Assembly (NCBI GenBank): GCA_000733355.1
Contig: JNVV01000008.1
Coordinates: 88,333-152,332 of the forward strand
Reading direction: 5' to 3'
Source of the DNA: Falciphora oryzae
Taxonomy: Eukaryota; Ascomycota; Sordariomycetes; Magnaporthales; Magnaporthaceae
DNA: 64,000 nucleotides
In this document: positions 55,596 through 64,000 of the stretch, one piece after another
How the letters are laid out: every line of letters starts with the position of its first letter
Position numbering within the stretch: position 1 is the stretch's first letter
Translations under genes and position numbers: made by a program
Notes under the pieces: model-generated
Databases searched by the model: none
What the model was told of the DNA's origin: nothing
What the model saw: only the letters and a program-made list of their open reading frames with translations

Positions 55596-56503
55596 TTAAG
55601 CAGAACCGGGCGCACCGTCGACAGGTGGCTCGGGGAGCGAGGTTGGGGCGGCCGTCGGTGCAGGAGGGGACCCGCCAGGGCCTCCTGGGCCACCCGGACC
55701 GCCGGGTCCGGTAGTTGGGAGACCAGTTGGAAGAGCGGTCGGGATGCCGGTGGGGTCCGACGGACTCGGCAGGCCGGGACCGCCAGGACCGCCGCCGGGA
55801 GGGCCACCGGGACCGCCACTAGGGGGACCACCAGGACCACCAGGACCACCGCCGGGAGGACCACCGGGGCCACCGCCGGGAGGCCCGCCAGGACCGCCAG
55901 GACCGCCAGGACCGCCGGGAAAGCCTGGGAAGCCTAGGAAGCCACCACCCCCACCAGGCTGACCACCCGGGCCACCGGGACCACGACCCGGAGGGCCTCC
56001 CGGACCGCCCGGACCGCCGGGGAAGCCAGGGAAGCCACCACCAGGACCGCCAGGGAAGCCTGGCCTACCACCGCCGGGTCGGCCAGTCGGTCTAGGACGG
56101 CCCGTGGGAAACCCGGGGAAGCCACCGCCGCCGCCAGCACTAGGGAAACCAGTGGGCCGCAGAGTGGGAAACCCTCCAGTGGGCAGCCCGCCGGTGGGCA
56201 GGCTTGGAGGGGGGAGGCCGGGGCCTCCGGTGGGCAGCGGAGGCTCCTCGGTGGGAAGCGGAAGGCCCCCAGTCGGGGGCAGGGGCGCGGTGGGAGACGG
56301 GAGGTCGACTATTTTTGGGGAGATCGAGACGACGGTCAGCTCTAGTTCTTCAGACACATACGAGAGGACGCGTGGCACTGCGAGGAAAGAAAGCTGCACG
56401 CCGATGTGGGCAAGCGACAGGCAGACATACCAAGCTGTCTCTTCTCGAGAGGCGCAGCAGCGGCCAGGCTGGCGCAAAGTGCGATGAAGACTCGAATATG
56501 CAT
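55596..56503 (-). CDS. secreted Gly/Pro-rich collagen-like protein, 284 aa
   Basis: Exons 56503-56431 and 56377-55596. The 53-bp intron has donor GTATGT and acceptor CTCGCAG, phase 1. Residues 1-18 are a signal peptide (MHIRVFIALCASLAAAAP), followed by a Kex2-type LEKR site at 19-22, so the protein is probably secreted and processed. After a short hydrophobic/charged stretch (about 25-45) the rest is Pro/Gly/Thr-rich: PTGG and LPTEEPPLPTGG repeats, then long runs of GGP, GGPPGGG and FPGFPGG units (about residues 95-255), ending in a Pro/Thr/Ala tail without a GPI signal. The pattern is Gly-Gly-Pro rather than strict Gly-X-Y, so a collagen triple helix is doubtful. A structural or wall/surface role is inference. 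A TATAAAG element lies about 140 bp upstream. Confidence 0.8.
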
Positions 56504-56641
56504 GTTTGAAGAAGGGAAACGCTGGCTGAGTCCTTATGCTCGGTGCGGTTTGTTGAAGTGAAGGGTGTAGAATGGAAGGGAAGCAAGCTGCTTGGAGCCG
56601 GGACTGAGGGGAATGTTCTCAACGAAGGTGGAGGTCTGGGT

Positions 56642-56649
56642 CTTTATAG
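56642..56649 (-). promoter_or_regulatory. TATA-like box of the collagen-like gene
   Basis: TATAAAGA on the minus strand, about 140 bp upstream of the ATG at 56503; position is normal for a fungal core promoter. Confidence 0.4.
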
Positions 56650-58159
56650 ACGTGGTTCGAATCTCTCATCACGGCCCTTCTCCCATGGCGTGTGTTTATG
56701 TGTGTGCTACTGCCCTGAGACGGTTAGGCATCACATCCCTCGGCGCCTAAGTCAACCCCGACCCAAGGGTCGGCGCGGAGCGGAACCAGACCTTTGATTA
56801 AGGTGTATCATGGAAAAAGCAAACCTGCAGACCATCACAAGAGCGTGTAGGCGGCACATCTGGAGCCGCACGCCACAATCGATTAGCGAGAAAGGGGGGG
56901 TGGTGTTGGTGTGGTTCCAGACCCAGCCAATGGTCCTCGGGAGCAGCATGAAACAGCGGCCCTCGCTCCGCCAGCATCCTGATCGGGAAGCGACGACATG
57001 GCATTGGATGGGGATATTTTTCACCGCAGGGAGGAGAAAGCACTCGATCAACGGAGCATGTCGAACGTTGATCGCAATGAGAAAAAACCATCGAATGTGG
57101 AAGCATCAACACGGAGCCAAGTTCCCTTCCCGATTGCACTTAAGCGGAAACATTCCCATCCAGGGGGTTGACTCCCAAAGGAGTTGGAGTGGAGATGGGG
57201 TTACCCGTTGGAAGAGCACAAAAAGCAATAAACGAGCCGCATGGCAACGCCATCATGATATCACATCGCAAGCTCCGGGGGGTGGCGCGGACCAAGGAAC
57301 ATTGGCTCCGGGGCAAGGGCGGCACGGCATCGAAGGCGGAGGGGTCAACGGACGGGATGCCATATTGCGATCGATGCAGGGGGCGTCACGACTCTTCACT
57401 GGGAGCGAACAAAAACCTGGGGAGAGAGGAGGTGCAGCATGGCCGTTGACGACCCCCTCCCGGAGCCGGAGCTGCGGGACGGGAAGGGCAATTGCTAATA
57501 GGATGAAATACCGGGGCTGGGCGCGGCGGTGGCATATTGGCTTGCCGCTCCTTGATGTCTGCAGCCTTGGTCACCTTCTCTGAGGCGCATGCGGCAAGCA
57601 ACATTAAGCGCGCCGTGCCCCTCCAGTCCCCTTTGGTGATGAAACGCCTTATGCATAACATGGGGTCATTCATGCTGCCATGTTCTGCTTGAAACCTCAG
57701 CCCTGCTCTCCAAGCTTGGGCGGCTGCCCAATGGGGCAAGTTGCCCAAGGAAGCCCCGTTGGGACCCTTGACAGATCTGCTCACCTTGTGCAGATCCCCC
57801 GCCAATGAGTGAACATGCCAATGAGGAGAGATCAATTCCCTGGCGAGCGAGCTCTGCCATGAAGGGCTATTCGGAGAGTTCAGAGGTTGAATGAGAGAGC
57901 CAGGATATCGGGATCAACAGTTTGGGTGTAATTGAGGGGCTGCTGTTTCTCGGAGCCCCGAGCGCCGCCCGGGGGATTTGTCCAACTCTGGGAACCGGCA
58001 GCATGCAGCATCGTCACAAAACGAGAGATACCTAGACGCGAACGCATTTATGACTTTCAGAAATCCGTATCGTTGGCAGCTTGTACTAGGTAGGTTGAGT
58101 AGGAAGGGCTTGGCTGCTCGCCCCTTGATCTCTTTCGCTTCTTCCGTGCGCGCCGTAGT
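56650..58159. other. intergenic, no supported gene
   Basis: Upstream region of the collagen-like gene and 3' flank of the HET gene. The frame 56810-57583 (plus, 257 codons) has no start context or splice partners and was not accepted. A GGTTCGAATC near 56655 resembles a tRNA T-loop but lacks pairing arms. Confidence 0.45.
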
Positions 58160-60562
58160 CTAGATCAAGACAATGTTCGTTTCCCGCTCCGGCGCGACAA
58201 GCGGCGAGTGCCCATGCATGATCCCATGGACATAGGCGTCGCCGACCAGGTGGTACCGTCCTCCACCGGACGGCCGCAGGACGAACGGGACGGAGCCGCC
58301 ACAGAGCACCCACACCTCGTCTCCAGCCTGCACCGACTTGAGGCCGGACCCGAGCAGGCCCGTGTCCAGAGAAAAAAGCGCCCTGCCCGTGCAGCATTTG
58401 ATGGCCTTCTCCGTGAAGCCAGGTCTTGCTCTTCTCCTCGCGTCGATGAGCCTTTGGTGCCTATAGCGCACGACTTCGGCGTGCTTCACTGTTGCCACAA
58501 GTTCGCTGTCTGCTATCTGCCCATAGACGTAGGCGGTTTCCCGACCTGGCCCCCTCCTTTGAAAACCGGTGGAATCGATGAAATAGTCGAAGAACGCTAT
58601 CCCGTTCTCCGTGTCGGACCCGGACAGAGCCGCCCACTCGGCGTGGGCATTGAGGAGCGCCTGTCTCGTGCTCTCACGATCCGGTATCGGCCATGCCGGG
58701 TGCCTATCTCGACGCACGGGGGCCAAGGTGGCGGCCGACTCCAAGCTGGAGAGTACGAATTTCATATCGGCGACTGCCTGATCGGCATATTTGGCCGGCG
58801 CCGGGTGTTTTCGGCCGACGTGATCATGTACCAAGGTTCTCCACAGAGCTTCGAATGCCGTACTGGCACCACAACAAGAGGACGGATGATATTCCTCCCC
58901 GCTGTGCCGCCGCCACCCCCAATTGTCCAGAAGCTCGCCCAGGCCTCGTTGAAGCACCGAGCAGACCGCCGGTGCCCCATTTAGCAGGTCCGGCTGGAAG
59001 ATCACGGGCACGAGAGTGGCCCGAATAGATCCCACTCTGACTCCTCGAACCTCCATTGTCCGGCTACATGGATAGCGAATATGTAGGTCGCTAAGCTTCA
59101 AGCTAGCTCTCCAAGGTGTGCGCGACGATCCGCTAGTATGAAGCGAGGAGTGGTTCGCCTTGGCGTTGAAATCTGGGATCCATGACGGCAGATGTTCAGT
59201 CTCGGCCCCATAGCGGTTCTCCTTCAGAGACAGATAGTCGAGGCTTCGTTTGGACGAGATGAAGAGCTTGATGGCGTCGGTATAAACTTGTTGCGTCGAT
59301 AGGCCATAGTCAGGCGTGATGCCATGACGTCCTTCTTTTGAAAGTCCAGTCAAGGCGTAGATCTTGTCTCTCGGATCCGTTGCATTCCTGGCCCTGAATT
59401 CCGTGACCAGCTCGGATAGAGACGCGGGCCAGTCCGGGCCGTTGCCTGACCGAAATCGCTTCCTAAGCCCGTGTATCTTCCAGAGGGTGGACATTATGTC
59501 CTCCGGAGGCTTTTGGGACGTCGACGGATATAGCGCGCCGTGTATCGCGGACAGCTGTGGCAGCCACGAGGCATCGGACAAGAAGGTATGAAAGGCCATA
59601 AAGTCTCCCTCGCTGACGAGAGCAAGCCCGACGAGGAACTTGATTCGCTTGGCGAGCACGGCTTCCTGTACTGTCCACGTCCTCGTAAACCAAGACCGGG
59701 CCAAGAAGTTATGTAGCCTGGACCATTGAAGTTGACCAATGTCCGGGAGGTCGGCGAGCTCGAGGCCGGAACTGTCGAATATCTGGGTATTCTTATATTT
59801 CGTCCCATTCGTGAAGTCAACGCCCCTATCCTTCAGCCTTTGTCGGATATCGACAAATGCATCGAAATCCTGGTCAATTCCTCCAAGCCAGATGGGTATG
59901 GTGTGCGCATTGCTGTATATCCGGCTCATCAGCTGGACCTGGCTGTTTCGTTCTGGGATGTCCTGCTGATTGACACAGATTTGGTCGATCCAGATGTGTT
60001 CAGAAAAGCGCTCGAGAGGCCGCTCGTTTTCTTCGCCGGGGCGCTCATCCTTCGTGTGCGCGGGTTGTTTCAAGATGCGCAAGGCTAAGAGTGCGGTGTA
60101 CAGGTTCGCAGTCACCGATACTGGCTGACCATCGTGATAGATGTCAAATGTGGGGGACGCCCAAGCCTCGGGGGAGCACCCATCTCCAGGAAAGGGAGAA
60201 GGGCTTCGCGGATCGCCCCAGACGTAGGATAGAGCATCGAACTCGGGGCAGTCGACGAGGTCTTTGATCACAAGTGAGAAGTGCAGTGGACAACTCGCAT
60301 CAGCTTCACTTAGCAGCTGCTCGAGGGGGTGGATATTGATCAACCTGATCGAGGTCGGAGTTGGGAGGGGCTGGTACACGATGGAGCCGACTTTGCGATT
60401 CGGATCAACGGTCGGAGGAATGATTATTTGCAGTTCTAGAGACCTGGCGATTGTATTGGCCATGTAGTAGGCGGAGGGATGTGCATTTGCGGACGAGACA
60501 CGAGAGAAGGGGCTGTTCGGTGGCCGGCGCCTTCGGGCTATGTACCCCCCCGTAGCATTCAT
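58160..60562 (-). CDS. HET-domain (heterokaryon incompatibility) protein, 800 aa
   Basis: Single-exon gene. The HET domain spans about residues 95-285 with its usual landmarks: PEFDALSYVWGDP (107-118), an IWIDQICVNQQDIPERNSQV stretch, then MSRIYSNAHTIPIWLGG. Behind it are RSWFTRTWTVQEAVLAKRI, a DPRDKIYALTGL motif common in fungal HET proteins and an ordinary C-terminal region ending in GDEVWVLCGGSVPFVLRP and GDAYVHGIMHG, also typical. HET proteins act in nonself recognition and trigger cell death when unlike strains fuse; most copies have no known partner. The ATG at 60562 is the first in frame, but a TATAAA on the same strand lies only about 33 bp upstream, so Met34 (60463, MANTIARS) is a possible real start. 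Confidence 0.88.
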   Translation of the reverse strand: MNATGGYIARRRRPPNSPFSRVSSANAHPSAYYMANTIARSLELQIIIPPTVDPNRKVGSIVYQPLPTPTSIRLINIHPLEQLLSEADASCPLHFSLVIKDLVDCPEFDALSYVWGDPRSPSPFPGDGCSPEAWASPTFDIYHDGQPVSVTANLYTALLALRILKQPAHTKDERPGEENERPLERFSEHIWIDQICVNQQDIPERNSQVQLMSRIYSNAHTIPIWLGGIDQDFDAFVDIRQRLKDRGVDFTNGTKYKNTQIFDSSGLELADLPDIGQLQWSRLHNFLARSWFTRTWTVQEAVLAKRIKFLVGLALVSEGDFMAFHTFLSDASWLPQLSAIHGALYPSTSQKPPEDIMSTLWKIHGLRKRFRSGNGPDWPASLSELVTEFRARNATDPRDKIYALTGLSKEGRHGITPDYGLSTQQVYTDAIKLFISSKRSLDYLSLKENRYGAETEHLPSWIPDFNAKANHSSLHTSGSSRTPWRASLKLSDLHIRYPCSRTMEVRGVRVGSIRATLVPVIFQPDLLNGAPAVCSVLQRGLGELLDNWGWRRHSGEEYHPSSCCGASTAFEALWRTLVHDHVGRKHPAPAKYADQAVADMKFVLSSLESAATLAPVRRDRHPAWPIPDRESTRQALLNAHAEWAALSGSDTENGIAFFDYFIDSTGFQRRGPGRETAYVYGQIADSELVATVKHAEVVRYRHQRLIDARRRARPGFTEKAIKCCTGRALFSLDTGLLGSGLKSVQAGDEVWVLCGGSVPFVLRPSGGGRYHLVGDAYVHGIMHGHSPLVAPERETNIVLI

Positions 60563-60594
60563 GTTCCTGAGTGAAAATGCGCCGAGCAAGAGGG

Positions 60595-60600
60595 TTTATA
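60595..60600 (-). promoter_or_regulatory. TATA-like box of the HET gene
   Basis: TATAAA on the minus strand, 33-38 bp upstream of the first ATG and about 135 bp upstream of the second in-frame ATG. Confidence 0.35.
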
Positions 60601-63600
60601 CGACGGTGCCCGATTCAATCTAGTATCTAGGGAGGCGGTATGGATGTAATATAATCCAACACTACCAACTTCGAGGAGTGGTCGCTTGGGCTGCGAGAGC
60701 ACCATAAGTGGGTTGCACCAACAGCTCGGATGTTGGGGGCAGTGCACGGCAACGTGACCGCTGTAATATACTAGGCCACGCAAAACACGCGAATTGATTC
60801 ACGAGGCCTCTGACAGCTGGGCGGGGGCCCATTTCAGCGTGCCAGGCATTTAGCCAAACGAAGCTGTAGTAGCCTATCGTATCACTACGAGCACTTGCTC
60901 GAGACTTCTTCATACCATACAACTCCCAGCGTTAATCCCGTTCGTCTGCCAGCGGCCAATGGGTTTTGGGACATGTGTGTGTTGACTTATCGATCGGGCA
61001 CCACTAGGCAGCCAGCCCAATAATGGAAATAATGAGGAGTGTGGGTGGGCCAGAAGACGGATGGGCGCAATAGTCACGATAGGTTAAGTGTAGCTCCTCT
61101 CTGTACTGGGTAGCCTTCGAAATCTACTGGGTAAAACAAGACTTTTGATTTCGGAATCGGGCTGTATCAGCCTTCTAAAGAAGCAAGGCAAAAGAAGACA
61201 CAAAACTGCAGTCTGCTGGCGGCTGTGATCATGGAGCCATAGAAGTCGTGAGAGCAGGATCCCCACACAGCCCTGACGTAACTGACGCCAAAAACGCAGA
61301 TGACGACATGCTCCACCCAGACTTAAAATGTTCAATTAAGGACGCGCCATCTGGGAGGAAGTGCCAGGTTCCAAGTTTGTATCGCGAACTTTGAGGAAGA
61401 AACGAGGAAAAGAGGGAAGCAGAAGAAAACATTCAGGAGAGTGAGCAAGGAAACCTAGAGCGCATCGGAGTCTTGCAGGAGCGTGATATGCACGATTCCG
61501 TCGCCCTGCAAATGCCCCAGAGAAGAGGGGTCGGATCGATATGAGGGGCCGTCCCCTCATGCGGCCTGGGCGGGCTGTGAGAGTGGCTGCGAGAGTGGCT
61601 GCGCCCTGCCACTAAAGCAGACATGCGGCGCTTGGGGTATTCACGTCGGTTGGCTGCTGCTGGCTGCCTGCTGTCTCTGTGCTGCACAGCTAGTGGGCGA
61701 TGAGGGGCGGTGTGATGCGCACTGCTGCTGGCCTGACCAACAAGAGAGAGGGAATCCTGAGGCTGCCTGGCTCGTTGGCCACTTGTTCCGAGAGATGTCT
61801 TAGGTACGGCAGATCGAGCGTCACGGGAGCCTGAAGAAAAGAGAAGAAGAAAAAATGAGTGAACCCTCGTCAGAATTGATCGGTCACCGGGCCTGGCGGG
61901 AGGCAAGGAAGCGAATGGGATGGCATGACCAGGGCAACCCCAATGGTCTGGTTATTGGGCTGGCGACGCGGGAAGAGCCTCTCCACCCATTCCGACCTGG
62001 GCTTGTCGTCATCCGAACATGCGGCGGCGCCTCTCTGCCCTGGCCTGGCCTGGCTGACGAGGGCCAAATCCAGTTGGGCAGAAAAGGGTGCATCCATTGC
62101 CGCCGGGCGTTGCAGGGATGGCGTAGCCCAGAAGCCAAAACGGCGCGCGTTTGGATGGTGGGGTGTTCCATAGGATTCCAGGTGCGAGGCTGGATCAGCA
62201 CCCCTCAATTTGATCACACAAGGAGGCAGCCGCTGAGGGGCTCTGGTGCCGAAAAAAAAAAAAAAGACTTCACGGACAAGAAAGGAAAGAAAGGTGAGCT
62301 GGTGTTTGCGACAATGAGAGCAGGAGACTTTGGAGGCAAACAATGCTCTATAAAAACAATAGCGATAATGAAAAACAAATCTCACGACTTGAGAGTAAAA
62401 ATCACGACCTCAGTCGAGTGCTGGGCGAAGCAGGTTCTTGGCCAGCCCGCCCTGCCCGCGTCCAGTGTGCACCACCAGACCCCTCACTGCCAGGCCCCTG
62501 CCGCATCTTGAGGCCTTGCTGCTGCTGGCCGGGAGGGTCAGGTTGCAGCGGCACCACCACCACTACGCACCCGCGACCCAAAAATGGGCTGCAGCACGTC
62601 AAATGAACGAGGTCTACCGCTGACACGCGCAGCAGAGGGCGACCGGCCATTTTAATTTTGTCCTTCCCTCCCTAGGGCTTTCCGGGAAACAAAACCTGTC
62701 GCGGCAGTCGCCCAGGCGTGACTTCCTTCGCTCCGTCTCCATAAATCTCTGCCCGGCCTGCTGTCAGCCAGCGAGACCCGCCCCTTCTTTTCCCTTGTCT
62801 CTCCCCGACATTTCCCATTTTCCCCTCCATCACGTCACTGCCGAGCACACCTGGCCTCTCTGGCTCCCCGGCCTTTCCGCTCTGTAACCCATTTCTCTTT
62901 CCTTACCTACCGCGTATTGTCGACATTTTCTTGCTCGATCGACAAAGCCTCAAGCCCAGTTAAGCAGAGCACGCAGGGGGTTGCTTGACTCTCTGGCCAA
63001 AAAAAAAAAAAAAAGGTGGGTTCAATGGTGTGCCACGGTTGGCTTGTGCTGACTGAACATCGGGTGGTCTGGGGACGTTTGACATCGAGCGCATGGAGGC
63101 CACTGACGCTGCCATCCCAACACCCCCGGCGCCGAGGCACACGACAATTCATGATGCGCTTTTGTTCAATGAACACGGAGGGTGGCCGACGGGTGGCCCC
63201 ATGGGTCATTGAGCCGAGCCTCTTACACGCGAACCTTTTCAACCCTTAGTGGCCGGCGGTGCGGCGTCGTTGTGTTTTGAGTCGCGCCCCGTTTCCCCGC
63301 CCCGAGCTCGCTAGCTGTGCCATACCAAAGTTGTTGTGGGCAATTCTAAGTTGGCTCCTGGTGTCCGGACCCCGCTGTCGCGGATCGATACCGGGCGAGC
63401 GGGCCACTGCCTTTTCTCCCTTTCTCCGCTCTGTTTCCCGTTGGGCCAACTAGTCTAGGTAGTGGAGAGTGGAGGCCTTCGGATTGCCCCCCTCTCCCCT
63501 GGTCCCTGTCTCGCCTTGCAGACGCGCGCATATGTCATATGTTCCATTCGCATCATGCATGCACCATGTATTGTACGTACTGTGTCCACGGTACATACCT

Positions 63601-63971
63601 GCGGTGCATTTGTCTCCCGTCCGTCTTTATTCAGATGCCGGCAGAGTTGCGGCACGCCGTGGACTGACTGAACCCGGATCGGGTTGGACCGAATGTACCC
63701 TTCCCTACCCTTCGCTCGGCGTCCCGCAGCCCCAATTCTAGAAATGTGACCTGTCGGCTTTGCGGGCGGGCGACGTTGGAGGTGGGCGCGGACCCTGGCC
63801 TAGCCCCGACCTCTTGCCCTCAGGTTTCGTGCTCCCTGCTCCCTCGCCGATGGCGCCAGAAAAATACGGCATCCTCGGGGGCCACGTGGGGGAGATTGGC
63901 CGAGAGCCTACCTATCGCTCGCCCGAGGAACACTGACTGCAGCGAGAGAATGGATCCGTGCCGGCCAGGTG

Positions 63972-63993
63972 TTTTTTTTTTTTTTTTTTTTTT
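63972..63993. repeat. T22 run
   Basis: Homopolymer of 22 T near the right edge of the window. Confidence 0.95.
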
Positions 63994-64000
63994 CTCCCGC

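Larger units (their letters stand above)
60563..64000. other. intergenic, no supported gene to the right edge
   Basis: No convincing exon in the last 3.4 kb. The region holds A-runs of 14 (62252-62265) and 16 (62999-63014), a C/T-rich block about 62760-62920 that resembles a promoter or leader, and a T22 run (63972-63993) close to the right edge. A gene starting beyond the window would be compatible with this. Confidence 0.45.

Noticed and set aside
56645..56690. tRNA-like T-loop GGTTCGAATC
   Set aside because: No T-stem, anticodon arm or acceptor stem pairing nearby.

Overview
The window looks like a gene-sparse, GC-rich stretch of a filamentous ascomycete nuclear genome, most likely a Sordariomycete. 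The grounds are short introns (about 50-150 bp) with GT/AG ends and a CTAAC-type branch site close to the 3' end, a group II G-protein alpha subunit of the GNA-2/MagC type, a HET-domain protein, a LaeA-like (TAM) methyltransferase and an N-terminal amidase with a long fungal tail. Gene models were assembled by hand from reading frames, splice consensus, exon phase and remembered family motifs; no database search was run.

Left part (1-21.7 kb). A cysteine-rich secreted or membrane protein gene (minus strand) runs off the left edge, and its paralogue lies about 19 kb away on the plus strand (19826-21741), sharing an intron at the same codon. Between them are a possible small secreted protein (4806-5287), a secreted protein built from two similar cysteine domains (5825-6866), the Nta1-type protein N-terminal amidase (11606-13540), and two weak minus-strand candidates at 16.4-17.4 kb.

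Middle (22-40 kb). A secreted C69-family dipeptidase (minus) and a Nit2/Nit3-type omega-amidase (plus) are divergent over a shared 757-bp region. Then follow an 11-exon methyltransferase with a GC-AG intron (minus), a spermidine synthase (minus) and a G-alpha gene (plus). The last exon of the G-alpha gene is broken by a 190-N gap flanked by an exact duplicate of 125 bp, which looks like an assembly artefact.

Right part (42-64 kb). A type II membrane GH3 beta-glucosidase has an otherwise intact 8-exon frame but an in-frame TGA at codon 27. Next come an RS/proline-rich protein of unknown function, a Pns1 choline-transporter-like protein, a secreted Gly/Pro-rich collagen-like protein and a HET-domain protein (all minus). 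The last 3.4 kb has no gene I can support.

The genes are mostly ordinary housekeeping, signalling and secreted functions and do not form an obvious cluster or a single new system. The points most worth checking are the TGA in the GH3 gene (nonsense, sequencing error or UGA-C readthrough), serine at the expected nucleophile position of the C69 dipeptidase, two GC-AG introns, long A-runs just upstream of three start codons, and two secreted proteins that match no family I can name.
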